Shown: positions 9,063 to 18,444, counted from the stretch's first letter. The stretch is DNA of 64,000 bases from Hyphomicrobiales bacterium (GCA_019247605.1 JAFBAS010000074.1:1-64000); one strand, 5' to 3'. Numbers and translations: made by a program. Notes: a model not told the origin generated them from the sequence alone.

Positions 9063-9890
9063 ATGATCGATCCGCTGTATGCGACCTCCGGGTTCGTGGT
9101 CGGTCTCCTCGTCGGCATGACCGGGGTCGGTGGCGGGTCGTTGATGACTCCAATTCTGATCCTGCTCTTTGGAGTTCATCCGGCGACGGCCGTAGGCACG
9201 GATCTCTTGTATGCCGCGGCGACGAAGACCGGAGGCGTGCTGATCCACGGCATCTCGCGCAGCATCGACTGGGCGATCGTAAAACGCTTGGCATCCGGCA
9301 GCCTGCCCGCGACCGTCGCCACGCTTTTTCTGCTGTCGGTCATGGATTTGAAAAGCCAGACGACCGACAGCCTGATCACGATCGTCCTTTGCTTTGCGTT
9401 GATCGCGACGGCCGGCATATTGGCGTTGCGCGATCTGATCGTCCGGTCGCTTCGCTCTTCGCTGAGCGAGATCGAGCCTCGCACCGCCAAAACCTGGACC
9501 CCCGTGGTTGGAGCTTTCGTGGGGCTCGTCGTCTCGATTTCATCGGTTGGTGCCGGTGCCATCGGCTTCATGGCGCTCGTCATCCTCTATCCACGCCTTG
9601 CGCTCTCGAAGATCGTCGGTTCCGACATCGCTCACGCAGTGCCTCTTACCCTCGTGGCGGGGCTGGGACATTGGCTGATCGGCACAGTCGATTGGCCGAT
9701 CATGGGCTCGCTGCTCGCGGGCTCGCTACCAGGCATCTTTCTGGGCAGCTATTTCGCGATCCGCATGCCTGAAACCGCGTTGCGGTTCATTTTGGCCGGG
9801 ACCTTGTTTCTGGTCGCGGGACGGCTCGCCTACCAGCACCTCAGCCAATACTCGATCGTGACCGCGTTCACGAGACGTGCGCTTCACTGA
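9063..9890 (+). CDS. TauE/SafE family sulfite/sulfonate exporter-like permease
   Basis: Membrane protein of 275 residues with about eight hydrophobic segments. The opening GFVVGLLVGMTGVGGGSLMTP and the pseudo-repeat VVGAFVGLVVSISSVGAGAIG are the duplicated motifs of the TauE/SafE (DUF81) family, and GTDLLYAAATKTGG and GSDIAHAVPLT are the matching second elements of each repeat. Family members export sulfite, sulfoacetate or other organic anions. The start at 9063 (MIDPLYATSG) is chosen because the first helix then begins at once; a longer in-frame start at 9015 adds a soluble stretch that is not family-like. No sulfur-metabolism gene lies beside it, so the substrate is open. Confidence 0.9.
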   Translation: MIDPLYATSGFVVGLLVGMTGVGGGSLMTPILILLFGVHPATAVGTDLLYAAATKTGGVLIHGISRSIDWAIVKRLASGSLPATVATLFLLSVMDLKSQTTDSLITIVLCFALIATAGILALRDLIVRSLRSSLSEIEPRTAKTWTPVVGAFVGLVVSISSVGAGAIGFMALVILYPRLALSKIVGSDIAHAVPLTLVAGLGHWLIGTVDWPIMGSLLAGSLPGIFLGSYFAIRMPETALRFILAGTLFLVAGRLAYQHLSQYSIVTAFTRRALH

Positions 9891-10009
9891 CGCCTCTCAG
9901 ACCGCGTCCTTGGGCCGAGAAGCCGTGACGCTCGGTCTCCCGTCACCCGGTCCGAGCCATGCTCCTCGACAACATGAACGAGTTCAGGAATCCTATGAAA
10001 ATGAATTAA

Positions 10010-10035
10010 GAGGCTGCGGAACGAGGCTGCGGAAC
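10010..10035 (+). repeat. 13-bp perfect tandem duplication upstream of a phytochelatin-synthase-like gene
   Basis: GAGGCTGCGGAAC occurs twice head to tail, ending six bases before the ATG of the next gene. The duplication includes the GAGG that could serve as ribosome binding site, so it may shift or double the Shine-Dalgarno element. Confidence 0.8.
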
Positions 10036-10041
10036 GACACC

Positions 10042-10767
10042 ATGTGGAAATCTTACTTTCTCGGCGCGGCACTCGCATGGGGAGTTCTGGTCGCTGGCGC
10101 CAATGGTGAGACGCTTAAGCTCCCCGACAACCTCGTCGGCTTCGGCAGCCATGATGGCGAGAGCTATTTTGCCGAGAGCGATGCGCGGGAGGCCTACTTT
10201 CCGCTCGCGAGCAATTTTCTGACGCAGAAAACGCAAGCCTATTGCGGGGTGGCGAGCATCGTCATGGTTCTGAACGCACTGAACCTCCCGGCCCCTTCGG
10301 TACCTGAATACGAGCCTTATCGGACGTTCACCCAGGAAAACGTGCTCACGCCGCAGACCGACGCGGTTCTGCCGCGCGACGTCCTTGCGCGGCAAGGCAT
10401 GACGCTCGATCAGATCGGCGCGATCCTGCTCACCCAGCCGGTGAAGGTCGAGGTCCATCATGCGGCGGAAAGCTCGGCCGACGAATTTCGTTCGCTCGCA
10501 CGGTCCTATCTCGGCGAGCCCGGCCATTTCGTGCTGATCAACTATCTGCGCCGGACGCTCGGACAAGAGAGTGGCGGCCATATCTCGCCGCTGGGGGCGT
10601 ACGACGGCAAGACGGACCGTTTTCTCATTCTCGACGTCGCCCGCTACAAATATCCACCCGTCTGGGTCAAGACTTCCGACATCTTCGAGGCCATGAACAC
10701 CAAGGACGCCGACAACGCCGATAAAACGCGCGGCTTCGTCCTGGTCACGGCCGCGACGCTTCACTGA
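10042..10767 (+). CDS. Phytochelatin synthase-family cysteine peptidase, exported
   Basis: Protein of 241 residues with a signal peptide (about residues 1-22, ending VLVAGANG). The papain-like triad of the phytochelatin synthase family is visible: Cys68 in AYCGVASIVMVLN, a histidine in GGHISPLGAYD and an aspartate in FLILDVARYKYPPVWV. Bacterial single-domain homologues (about 220-240 residues, like the cyanobacterial NsPCS) cleave glutathione to gamma-glutamylcysteine and make little or no phytochelatin; the leader peptide puts this one in the periplasm or membrane. An in-frame start at 9877 would bury the leader and is rejected. The gene follows a TauE-type permease and precedes two M20 peptidases; an operon is not evident because spacings exceed 100 bases. 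Confidence 0.9.
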   Translation: MWKSYFLGAALAWGVLVAGANGETLKLPDNLVGFGSHDGESYFAESDAREAYFPLASNFLTQKTQAYCGVASIVMVLNALNLPAPSVPEYEPYRTFTQENVLTPQTDAVLPRDVLARQGMTLDQIGAILLTQPVKVEVHHAAESSADEFRSLARSYLGEPGHFVLINYLRRTLGQESGGHISPLGAYDGKTDRFLILDVARYKYPPVWVKTSDIFEAMNTKDADNADKTRGFVLVTAATLH

Positions 10768-10890
10768 GAACGGCCACCGTAAACCCAGACCCGGCGCGAT
10801 CGCATCGCGCCTCGGCGCGTGAGACCTTGCCTCGCGAGCCGAATTCGCGCACTCGTGACACGATCTCCCGGCCGCGGAAAGAAACACGCC

Positions 10891-12012
10891 ATGAGCTTGC
10901 CGACGTTCGAAACGCAGTCGATGCTCAAAGGGCTTCGCCGCTGGGTCGAAATCGAATCGCCGACCGATGTCCCCGAAGCGGTGAACCGCATGATGGACGC
11001 AGCCGAGAGCGCTTATCGCGAGGCCGGGGCTCGCCTCGAGCGGGTGCCGGGGCGCGATGGTCGAGGCGATCACCTCATCGCGCGTTCACCCTGGGGAGAG
11101 GGCGAGGCAGGCGTGCTCATCCTGAGCCACCTCGACACCGTGCACCCGATCGGCTTTCTCGAACGGCTACCTTTCCGCATCGAAGGCGACACAGCTTTCG
11201 GCCCCGGCATTTGCGACATGAAAGGCGGCGTCTACATCGCCCATGAAGCGTTCGCGCGTTTCCTGCGCGGCCGCAGATCGCCCTTGCCGATCACGCATCT
11301 CATCGTCTCCGATGAGGAGACGGGAAGCACGACCTCGCGCCATCTCATCGAGCAGGAAGGACGACGCGCCAAATTCGTGCTCGTGACCGAGGCCTGCCGC
11401 GACGGCGGCAAGGTGGTCACGGCGCGCAAGGGCGTGGGCCAGTTCGAGATGCATATTCGGGGGATCGCTTCGCACTCCGGCTCGCGCCCGCAGGACGGGC
11501 GCAGTGCCGTTCGCGAACTCGCGCAGCAGATCCTCGAGCTCGAAGCCTTGAACGACGTGAAGACGGGCGTGAGCGTCACGGTCGGCGTGGTGCGCGGCGG
11601 CACGCGCCCGAACGTCATCCCGGAAGAGGCCTATGCCGAGATCGACATGCGCTTGCCCACGCTCGCGCTTGCCGAAGAGTTGATCCCGAAGGTGCTCTGC
11701 GCGAAAGCGCACCGCGAAGGCGTGAAGGTGAGGGTCACGGGCGGCCTCAACCGCCCGCCCTACGAAAAGACGGCGAAGATCGCAGCGCTTTTCGCGCATG
11801 CGCGCAAGCTCGCGGCCGAGATCGGCATCGACCTTCAGGACGTCTCGACCGGCGGCGGCTCGGACGGCAATTTCACCGCGCCCTTTGTCGCGACCCTCGA
11901 CGGCCTCGGCGTCGAGGGTCAGGGCGCGCATACGGATCAGGAACAGATCTTGATCTCCTCGCTCTCGCCGCGCGCGATGCTTCTCTTCAGGCTTCTGGAG
12001 ACGTTGAGCTAA
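10891..12012 (+). CDS. M20 family metallopeptidase (carboxypeptidase G2-like) 1
   Basis: Zinc peptidase of 373 residues. Ligands and catalytic residues are visible in order: HLDTVHP (first His and catalytic Asp), GPGICDMKGG (bridging Asp), SDEETGS (catalytic Glu and zinc Glu), TEACRDGG (zinc Asp/Glu region) and AHTDQEQI (final His). The dimerisation lid domain lies in between, with GIASHSGSRPQDGRSA. M20 enzymes of this subgroup remove C-terminal glutamate or hydrolyse amides and small dipeptides. The start at 10891 gives MSLPTFETQ; longer in-frame starts are not supported. A paralogue follows 70 bases downstream, so the two may form one unit. Confidence 0.94.
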   Translation: MSLPTFETQSMLKGLRRWVEIESPTDVPEAVNRMMDAAESAYREAGARLERVPGRDGRGDHLIARSPWGEGEAGVLILSHLDTVHPIGFLERLPFRIEGDTAFGPGICDMKGGVYIAHEAFARFLRGRRSPLPITHLIVSDEETGSTTSRHLIEQEGRRAKFVLVTEACRDGGKVVTARKGVGQFEMHIRGIASHSGSRPQDGRSAVRELAQQILELEALNDVKTGVSVTVGVVRGGTRPNVIPEEAYAEIDMRLPTLALAEELIPKVLCAKAHREGVKVRVTGGLNRPPYEKTAKIAALFAHARKLAAEIGIDLQDVSTGGGSDGNFTAPFVATLDGLGVEGQGAHTDQEQILISSLSPRAMLLFRLLETLS

Positions 12013-12082
12013 GGTTGGGAACGCAAAGCTCACGCGATGACCGCGCGTCTCGAGATGCGTGCCAAAACAGGGAAAGGCTTCC

Positions 12083-13273
12083 ATGCTGAACGGGTTGACG
12101 GACCAAGAGCAACAGGTGAAAAACTGGCTCGCGACGCAGGGCGACGCCATGATCGAGCTCCTTGCCGAGCTGGTGAACACGGATTCGGGTAGCTACGACA
12201 AGCAAGGGGTCGACGCGGCGGGCGAGGTGCTCAAGCGCTATTTCGTCACGCAGGGCCTCGCTCTCGAGACCATCCCTCAGCCGCAATACGGGGACCAAAT
12301 CCGCGCGACGCTCGATCATCCGACGAGCAATGATCGGCGTCCGATCATTCTGATGGGTCATCGCGACACTGTGTTTCCCAAAGGCGAGCCGAAAAGGCGG
12401 CCCTTCCGCATCGAAAACGGGCGGGGCTACGGTCCCGGCGTTTGCGACATGAAGGCGGGGCTCGTGATGAACGCCTTCGTGCTCGCCGCGCTCAAGCGCT
12501 TCGGCGGGCATCCCGGGCCGGTCATCGCGCTTGTCACCAGCGATGAGGAGATCGCCTCGCCGAGCTCGCGTCCCGTGATCGAGGCCGAGGCACGCGCGGC
12601 GCGCGCCGTGTTCAACGCAGAACCGAGCCGCGTCGGGCGCAAAATCACGAGCGGACGCAAGGGCGGCGTCTTTTCCCGTTGCGAAGTCACCGGGAAAGCC
12701 GCCCATTCGGGTGCGAACTTCAAGGACGGCGTCTCGGCGATCGAAGAGCTCGCGCGAAAGATCCCTCGGTTTCACAAGCTCACCGATCTTGCGCCCGGCA
12801 CCACGGTCAATGTCGGCTTGATCGGTGGCGGACAGACCGTCAACACCGTCGCGCCGAGCGCCTGGTGCGAGATCGACTTGCGCTACGTCAAAACGAAAGA
12901 TCGCGACCAGGCGGTCGCCGCGATTCGAGAGATTGCCGAGACCTGCTCGGTGGCGGGAGCGAAATCGAGCTTCACCATCAAGGGCGAGTTCCTCCCGCTC
13001 GAGCAGACGCCCGAGGCGAAGGCCTTGTTCGACCTCTATGAGGCCGCCGCTTCCGTGGCCGGTTTTTCGGTGAGCGCGGAGTTCACCGGAGGCTGCGCAG
13101 ACTCAGGGTATACCGCGGCGCAAGGTTGCCCCACCTTGTGCTCCGTCGGGCCGGTCGGCGGAAAGGCGCATACGCCCGACGAATTCCTCGAGATCGACAC
13201 CATGGTCCCTTGCGCCCAAGCGCTCGCGCTCAGCGTCATGCGGCTCAAGGAAGGCGTGCTGCCGCCCGGATGA
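12083..13273 (+). CDS. M20 family metallopeptidase (carboxypeptidase G2-like) 2
   Basis: Zinc peptidase of 396 residues, a diverged neighbour of the preceding gene. It has MGHRDTVFP (first His/Asp), [10 protein letters not shown] (bridging Asp), [10 protein letters not shown] (Glu-Glu), a lid domain with [16 protein letters not shown], and the C-terminal histidine in [12 protein letters not shown]. The order and spacing fit carboxypeptidase G2-type M20A enzymes. The ATG at 12083 is preceded by GGGAAAGG at good distance; an upstream ATG at 12059 lacks one. Substrate unknown; an N-acylated amino acid or glutamyl conjugate is a family-level guess. It ends 70 bases before trmD. Confidence 0.94.
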   Translation: MLNGLTDQEQQVKNWLATQGDAMIELLAELVNTDSGSYDKQGVDAAGEVLKRYFVTQGLALETIPQPQYGDQIRATLDHPTSNDRRPIILMGHRDTVFPKGEPKRRPFRIENGRGYGPGVCDMKAGLVMNAFVLAALKRFGGHPGPVIALVTSDEEIASPSSRPVIEAEARAARAVFNAEPSRVGRKITSGRKGGVFSRCEVTGKAAHSGANFKDGVSAIEELARKIPRFHKLTDLAPGTTVNVGLIGGGQTVNTVAPSAWCEIDLRYVKTKDRDQAVAAIREIAETCSVAGAKSSFTIKGEFLPLEQTPEAKALFDLYEAAASVAGFSVSAEFTGGCADSGYTAAQGCPTLCSVGPVGGKAHTPDEFLEIDTMVPCAQALALSVMRLKEGVLPPG

Positions 13274-13343
13274 GCGCGCACCGTCCCCTGACTTTATCGG
13301 AAGGACCGATGCGAGAGACGGGCTGCACCGGGGCAGGACACCT

Positions 13344-14051
13344 ATGAGCTGGCGTGCGAGCGTGCTCACGCTCTACCCGGAGATGTTCCCCGGCCCGCTC
13401 GGTCACTCGCTTGCGGGCGAGGCTTTGCGACAAGGCATCTGGTCGCTCGAGACCGCGAACCTGCGCGAGCACGGCATCGGCCGGCATCGGCGTGTCGACG
13501 ATACGCCCGCGGGGGGCGGTCCCGGCATGGTGATCCGCTGCGATGTGGCAGGGGCTGCAATCGACGCCTTTTGGGGACCGCGCGACGAACGCCCGCGGCT
13601 CGTGATGAGCCCGCGCGGCGCGCCGGCCACGCAAGGCTTGGTACGCAAGCTCGCCGCGGGCTCCGGCATCGCCATTCTCTGCGGACGCTTCGAGGGGATC
13701 GACGAGCGCCTCATCGAGGCTCGGGGACTTACCGAGATTTCGCTCGGCGACATCGTGCTCGCCGGCGGGGAGATCGCCGCAATGGCGCTTCTGGAGGCCT
13801 GCGTGCGGCTCCTGCCCCGCGTGATGGGGAAAGAACATTCGGGCGCCGAGGAGAGCTTCGAAGACGGGCTTTTGGAATATCCGCAATTCACGCGCCCGCG
13901 AGAATGGGAAGGACGCTGCGTTCCCGAAGCTTTGCTCTCGGGCGATCATGCGCGAATCGCGGCCTGGAGACGGGCCGAAGCCGAGCGCCTCACGCGCGAG
14001 CGCCGCCCGGACCTCTGGGCATCGCGCCGGGGGCGGAAGCCTTGCCGCTGA
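13344..14051 (+). CDS. trmD: tRNA (guanine-N1)-methyltransferase TrmD
   Basis: SPOUT methyltransferase of 235 residues that makes m1G37 in tRNAs reading codons that start with C or some G, needed to prevent +1 frameshifting. The start [18 protein letters not shown], the motif [14 protein letters not shown], the knot regions [10 protein letters not shown] and [12 protein letters not shown], and the SAM-binding loop [15 protein letters not shown] are all family signatures; the catalytic Asp/Arg pair lies in the [17 protein letters not shown] region. In many bacteria trmD stands between rimM and rplS, but neither is present here; it instead follows M20 peptidases and precedes a toxin-antitoxin remnant. 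Confidence 0.97.
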   Translation: MSWRASVLTLYPEMFPGPLGHSLAGEALRQGIWSLETANLREHGIGRHRRVDDTPAGGGPGMVIRCDVAGAAIDAFWGPRDERPRLVMSPRGAPATQGLVRKLAAGSGIAILCGRFEGIDERLIEARGLTEISLGDIVLAGGEIAAMALLEACVRLLPRVMGKEHSGAEESFEDGLLEYPQFTRPREWEGRCVPEALLSGDHARIAAWRRAEAERLTRERRPDLWASRRGRKPCR

Positions 14052-14089
14052 GTACATCAAGATTATGAGTATATCCGAGGGAGAGTGGC

Positions 14090-14320
14090 ATGCGTGTCGC
14101 CAGATGGGGCAATAGCCTTGCTGTTCGCATCCCCGCGGTCGTGGTCGAAGCGCTTGACCTCAAGGAAGGCGACGATGTCGAGATTCACGCCGCCTCTTCG
14201 CGCCTTTTTGGTATCGCACGCAAACGCGACCGCCAACAGCTACTGAAACAGCTTCGCCGCTTTCGACGTCGCCTCCCCGCCGATTTCAAATTCGATCGGG
14301 AAGAGGCGAATGCCCGGTGA
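14090..14320 (+). CDS. AbrB/MazE-type antitoxin
   Basis: Small protein of 76 residues with a swapped-hairpin AbrB/MazE DNA-binding N-terminus: WGNSLAVRIPAVVVEALDLKEGDDVEIH (read here as separate motifs WGNSLAVRIP and LKEGDDVEI). The basic C-terminal tail would wrap the toxin. It has a good Shine-Dalgarno (GAGGGAGAG) at 14077-14085. Two direct copies of TGAGTAyAT at 14049 and 14066, 17 bp apart, lie just upstream and may be its operator. The stop TGA at 14318 overlaps the GTG start of a PIN-domain toxin reading frame that is now broken, so this is an antitoxin that has lost its partner. Confidence 0.88.
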   Translation: MRVARWGNSLAVRIPAVVVEALDLKEGDDVEIHAASSRLFGIARKRDRQQLLKQLRRFRRRLPADFKFDREEANAR

Positions 14321-14509
14321 TCTTCGATAGCAAGCAACGTCCTCCTTTATCTCGCGTCGAACGATTCCGCGAAAGCAGCTCAGGCGCAGGCCGCGATTGC
14401 CGAGAGCGGCTTCGGCGCTTCACGCCGGATGCGATAGATTATGGTCGCAGGACATGCAGCATGGAATGAACATCGAGGCCTGCGGATTTTCGATCCGTTT
14501 CGGCCCGAT
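14317..14509 (+). pseudogene. Decayed PIN-domain (VapC-like) toxin
   Basis: Remnant of a PIN toxin cognate to the preceding MazE-like gene. Frame one gives VIFDS; after a 4-bp duplication (AGCAAGCA at 14329-14336) the next frame gives NVLLYLASNDSAKAAQAQ and AAIAESGFGA, the usual PIN N-terminus. The central part is missing: at about 14424 the reading jumps to AGCDRLWSQDMQHGMNIE, which is the C-terminal end of PIN proteins, and after a one-base deletion near 14477 a third frame gives GLRIFDPF. Intact family members are about 130 residues; only about 60 are left, and the catalytic central acidic residues are gone. It cannot make an active nuclease. Confidence 0.85.
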
Positions 14510-14529
14510 AACGCAACCGTGCAACAGAA

Positions 14530-14940
14530 TCACCGGATCGTCGCCGAATCCGAGCTGACCCTGCGCGAACGTGGACGCCCCGTGGTCTCGATGACGACCG
14601 CACGCTGCATGCCCGAACGCGCCGGCACGAAGACGCGATTGCTCGCAGATGGCTTCGAGACGGCCTTGAGGAGATGCGGGCGTAGCTCGTCCGTGGTCAT
14701 GTCCATGAGATCGGCGGCGAATTCGATCTGTTGATCGAGAACTTGCGTGAGCCCTTGTGCCGCATAGATGGCGTCTTCGAGCGTGGGCGGCTCATGGCGC
14801 ACCTTGAAGCTCGGCCGCTTCTTCCCCGTCGCGCGCCCGTCGCGCATCTGTGCTTCGATCACATCCGTTTCGTCCACGCGCATTTCTTCCGCCGGCTTTT
14901 TCCTCGTCATGCTCTTGCTCGAGGTGGTCTTCGCGCCCAT
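14530..14940 (-). CDS. Conserved-looking hypothetical protein, basic
   Basis: Protein of 136 residues, no recognised domain. It starts with a lysine-rich segment (MTRKKPAEEM at an alternative in-frame start near 14910), a polar middle with PPTLEDAIYAAQGLTQVLDQ, DQQIEFAADLMDMTTDELRPHLLKA, which looks like amphipathic helices, and an Arg-rich end (FVPARSGMQRAVVIETTGRPRSRR). No signal peptide or membrane segment. The amino-acid pattern looks like a real folded protein rather than a shadow frame. It converges on the decayed PIN gene and stands alone before mtaB. Function unknown. Confidence 0.6.
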   Translation of the reverse strand: MGAKTTSSKSMTRKKPAEEMRVDETDVIEAQMRDGRATGKKRPSFKVRHEPPTLEDAIYAAQGLTQVLDQQIEFAADLMDMTTDELRPHLLKAVSKPSASNRVFVPARSGMQRAVVIETTGRPRSRRVSSDSATIR

Positions 14941-15174
14941 TTCGTTGATCCCGATTGCTAGACGCGACGAGACATGATTCGCCGCGCCCCGTCGAGTCCG
15001 TCAGCGATGCACACGTCCAGAGCGACCCGCTCGCTGCTGTTCAAGAATGGCGGGGAACAGAGCGTGCGGCAAGAGAAATGTTGCGTTGCACAATGTCGCA
15101 CACCCGCGCTCTCGGAAAACCGGCCCTCTCGAGGCAGAGGACGCGACAAACGGCGCCGTTTGCGCGATTGTCTC

Positions 15175-16467
15175 TCAAGCCGCGATGAGCCTGCGGCCGT
15201 CCTCGCCGGTCACGCGGATCTGGATGATATCGCCCACGCGCCTCGGGCTTGGGCACAACACAGGCGTGAACTGCCCGGTGCGACCGAGCGTGGCGCTTTC
15301 CATCAACACAAACCTCGTGGCGCCAGCGAGGCCCTGCCGCGCCTCGCTCGAAAGATGCGCCCGATAGGCGCCCTCCCCTTTGTGGCGCAGCCGGGCCGCG
15401 CGCTCCTTCACAACCGCGCGTGGCACGAGGGGCATCCTGGCGGCGGGCGTTCCCGACCGCGCCGAGAACGGAAAGACGTGAAGATGCGTGAGACCACATT
15501 CCTCGACGATGTCGAGAGAGCGTGAGAACATATCCTCCGTCTCGGTCGGAAATCCCGCGATGATGTCGGCGCCGAAGACGACGTCAGGTCGCAAGCGCCG
15601 TACATCTTCGCAAAAGCCGATCGCGTCGGCGCGCGAATGGCGCCTTTTCATGCGCTTCAAGATCATGTCGTCGCCAGCCTGCAACGACAAATGCAGATGA
15701 GGCATCAAGCGCTCATTGTTTGCGAGCGCATCGAGGAGATCGGCATCCGCCTCGACCTGGTCGATCGAGGAAAGGCGAAGCCGCGCGAGCTCGGGCACAT
15801 GGCGCAGAACGGCCTTCACGAGCGTACCGAGCTTCGGCGAGCCCGGCAGATCCTTGCCGTAGGAGGTGAGATCGACGCCGGTGAGCACGACTTCCGCCGT
15901 GCCGTTCTCGACGATTCGCCTGATCTGCGCCACCACCTCCCCCATCGGGACCGAGCGCGAATTGCCGCGACCGTAAGGGATGATGCAAAAGGTGCAACGG
16001 TGATCGCAACCGTTCTGCACCTGAACGAAGGCGCGAGCGCGGCCCTCGAAGCCGTCGATCAGATGGTTCGCCGTTTCCCTTGCCGCCATGATGTCGGAAA
16101 CGCGCAGCTTTTCTGCGGAAGAGACGCCGAAATCCTGCGTGGAGGCGCTCGGAAGAGCTGCCAGATCCCTCCAGCTCTCGGCCCGCATCTTCTCGACATT
16201 GCCGAGCACTTGCGAGACTTCGGGCATGGCAGCAAATGCCTGTGGATCGATCTGCGCCGCGCAGCCGGTCACGACAACACGGGCCTGGGGCCGTTCCCGC
16301 GCCGCCTTGCGGATGGCCTGGCGCGCCTGCCGCTCGGCTTCCGCCGTCACCGCGCAAGTGTTGACGATGATCGTCTCATCGAGGCCAGCCTCCCCGACGA
16401 GCCGGCGGATCGCCTGCGACTCGTAGGCGTTGAGGCGACAGCCGAAGGTGAGGATTTCGATGCTCAT
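15175..16467 (-). CDS. mtaB: tRNA (N6-L-threonylcarbamoyladenosine(37)-C2)-methylthiotransferase MtaB
   Basis: Radical-SAM methylthiotransferase of 430 residues that converts t6A37 to ms2t6A in ANN-decoding tRNAs. The N-terminal UPF0004 domain supplies three cluster cysteines ([30 protein letters not shown]), and the radical-SAM domain holds [15 protein letters not shown], both [4Fe-4S] sites of the family. The C-terminal part with [10 protein letters not shown] is the TRAM-like end. [12 protein letters not shown] is the MtaB form, distinct from MiaB and RimO. Its start overlaps the dapF stop (ATGA), an arrangement common in alphaproteobacteria, so the two are coupled. Confidence 0.95.
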   Translation of the reverse strand: MSIEILTFGCRLNAYESQAIRRLVGEAGLDETIIVNTCAVTAEAERQARQAIRKAARERPQARVVVTGCAAQIDPQAFAAMPEVSQVLGNVEKMRAESWRDLAALPSASTQDFGVSSAEKLRVSDIMAARETANHLIDGFEGRARAFVQVQNGCDHRCTFCIIPYGRGNSRSVPMGEVVAQIRRIVENGTAEVVLTGVDLTSYGKDLPGSPKLGTLVKAVLRHVPELARLRLSSIDQVEADADLLDALANNERLMPHLHLSLQAGDDMILKRMKRRHSRADAIGFCEDVRRLRPDVVFGADIIAGFPTETEDMFSRSLDIVEECGLTHLHVFPFSARSGTPAARMPLVPRAVVKERAARLRHKGEGAYRAHLSSEARQGLAGATRFVLMESATLGRTGQFTPVLCPSPRRVGDIIQIRVTGEDGRRLIAA

Positions 16468-17348
16468 GGATCGGCGGTTTCCGGCAGCGCCTCGAAGAGC
16501 GAAGGCGCGAAGACGCCCTCATGCTCGAGCGTGACCGGCCCTGTCATCAGCACATGATCATCGCGTTCGCGCCATTCGATACGAAGATCGCCGCCGGGCA
16601 AGGTGACGATCGTATTGCGCTCGGCAAGGTCGAGGCGGCACGCCGCGACCGCGGTGGCGCAAGCGGCGGAGCCGCAAGCGCGCGTGAGCCCCGCGCCCCG
16701 TTCCCACACGCGCAATCTGAGACGCCGTCGGTCGATCACCTGCGCGACCGAAATATTGGCTCGCTCGGGAAAAAGCGGGTGATTTTCGAGCAAAGGCCCG
16801 ATCCGCGCAAGATCGATGGCACCCACGTCCTTCACCCAGAAGATCGCGTGAGGGTTGCCCATGTTCACGGCGGACGGCGTATGCAAAAGCGGGGCGTCGA
16901 TGGGTCCGATCTGCAACTCGATGCGGCGCGTGTCGGCGAATGGCTCGGCGAGCGGTATTTCATTCCAGGCGAAACGAGGCGCGCCCATATCCACGGTGAA
17001 GTCTTCGCTGCCGCTGCGTTCGCACGCGATGATGCCGGCCTTCGTCTCGAGCAGCAGGGCTCGGCGCGCATCGTCGCGCAACAGCGCCCAGGCGACACAG
17101 CGTGTGCCATTGCCGCAAGCCTGCGCCTGCGAGCCATCCGTGTTGTAAATGCGCATGAAGGCATCTGGGCCTTTTCGCAAGGGATCGTGCAGCACCATCA
17201 TCTGATCGAAATGGGACCCGCGCTCGGCCGCAATGGCGCGTGCCTCGGCGGGCGTGACGCGATGGGCGGAGCCGCGCAGATCGAGGATGACGATCTCGTT
17301 GCCGAGGCCGTTCATCTTGAGAAAGGGGTGATTTGCCAATCCTGACAT
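16464..17348 (-). CDS. dapF: Diaminopimelate epimerase DapF
   Basis: PLP-independent epimerase of 294 residues that converts LL- to meso-diaminopimelate for lysine and peptidoglycan. The two catalytic cysteines are in [11 protein letters not shown] (about residue 78) and [14 protein letters not shown] (about 230). [17 protein letters not shown] at the N-terminus is the usual opening. The ATG at 17348 ([17 protein letters not shown]) is chosen because the family begins about eight residues before KMNGLGN; the frame is open further upstream but that part is not family-like. It is followed by mtaB with an ATGA overlap. Confidence 0.96.
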   Translation of the reverse strand: MSGLANHPFLKMNGLGNEIVILDLRGSAHRVTPAEARAIAAERGSHFDQMMVLHDPLRKGPDAFMRIYNTDGSQAQACGNGTRCVAWALLRDDARRALLLETKAGIIACERSGSEDFTVDMGAPRFAWNEIPLAEPFADTRRIELQIGPIDAPLLHTPSAVNMGNPHAIFWVKDVGAIDLARIGPLLENHPLFPERANISVAQVIDRRRLRLRVWERGAGLTRACGSAACATAVAACRLDLAERNTIVTLPGGDLRIEWRERDDHVLMTGPVTLEHEGVFAPSLFEALPETADP

Positions 17349-17649
17349 GAAGATGCCGTTCTCACGGGCAGGTTTGGCGCCAAGGCGACCATTTGCCCTT
17401 CTCACACCGCGCCTTCCATAAGCCTGGCGCGTTGTTTTGAACAGCTTTTCGCGCATGGGCCGCCGGTGGGCATCACATGGCAACCTTGCATCGAAACTCT
17501 GCCGCCCAGGCGCTATATAGCATAAAGGGGGCACCTGAAGTCGTCGCACCGCCTCGGCTGACGGTCGCGGGAGGAAGGACCGGCGAGGTTTGGCGCGTAA
17601 GTACCCTCGCCTTTTGCTCGCAAGCGCGATGACGATCCGAGGTTGACAC
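17349..17649. other. Divergent intergenic region between dapF and a GyrI-like gene
   Basis: About 300 bases that must contain both divergent promoters. No repeat, RNA gene or clear promoter pair was recognised; reading frames crossing it are extensions of dapF or shadows. Confidence 0.5.
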
Positions 17650-18444
17650 ATGCACCATCACACCACAGCTTTGCCGCGACACTTTCTCGCCGCCGCGCCC
17701 TGCCTTTTCTTCATCGCGTTTTCTTTTGCCCTTTTTTTCGGCACAGGGCGAACGTTGGCGCAGACCGCGCCAAAACCGGGCGTCGTCGAGAGCGCTCCTC
17801 TCGCTCCGCCGACCACGACCGCGCCGGCGAACCCGCCCGGCGCGACGACGTCCCCCACCCCCTTGCCTTCCGTGCAGCCCGCGCCCGCGACGCCTCAGGC
17901 GCAATCTCAACCGCCTGCCGGCTCGCCCTCGGTCAGCGCCGACGCATCGCAAGCGACACTTGGGCCACCCCCTTCCGATCCCAGCACGCCCGATGAGCTC
18001 AACATCGCCCCCAAGGCCGAGGCCTTCCTGGTCGGTGAAGCGAGCTGGGACGATGCGCTCACCACCATTCGTGATGGCCAAAAAAAGGTGAAGGAGACGC
18101 TCGGCAAGGCAGGAATAAAGATTATCGGGCGCCCCCTGACGCGTTTCGTGAAAACCGGGGACGACAAATTCAGCTATGAGATCGGTTATCCGATCGAGGA
18201 ACCCACGGGCCAGCCCTCCCTCCCGCCGGACATCAAGCTCGGCACGACACCCTCGGGTGCCGCGATCCGCTTCGTCCACCACGGCTCCTATGACGATATC
18301 GACGGCACCTATGAGGCGATCACGGTCGACCTCGACGCCAAGGGAATCGAAGTGAACGACGCTTTTCTGGAGGAATACGTCAACGACGTGAGCGACCCCT
18401 CCGATCCGGATCTCGAGGTCTACATCTACGTCTTCAAGAAATGA
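17650..18444 (+). CDS. Exported GyrI-like (effector-binding) domain protein with proline-rich linker
   Basis: Protein of 264 residues. An N-terminal hydrophobic segment (about residues 15-35, [13 protein letters not shown]) and an AQTAP end form a signal peptide or anchor. Residues about 40-115 are a low-complexity Pro/Ala/Thr/Ser linker. The C-terminal 150 residues form a GyrI-like/AraC effector-binding domain: [51 protein letters not shown] and a final [11 protein letters not shown] with glutamates typical of the SOUL/GyrI-like ligand pocket. It probably binds a small molecule outside the cytoplasm. It has no DNA-binding domain. It is monocistronic, divergent from dapF and convergent with a phosphoesterase. 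Confidence 0.85.
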   Translation: MHHHTTALPRHFLAAAPCLFFIAFSFALFFGTGRTLAQTAPKPGVVESAPLAPPTTTAPANPPGATTSPTPLPSVQPAPATPQAQSQPPAGSPSVSADASQATLGPPPSDPSTPDELNIAPKAEAFLVGEASWDDALTTIRDGQKKVKETLGKAGIKIIGRPLTRFVKTGDDKFSYEIGYPIEEPTGQPSLPPDIKLGTTPSGAAIRFVHHGSYDDIDGTYEAITVDLDAKGIEVNDAFLEEYVNDVSDPSDPDLEVYIYVFKK

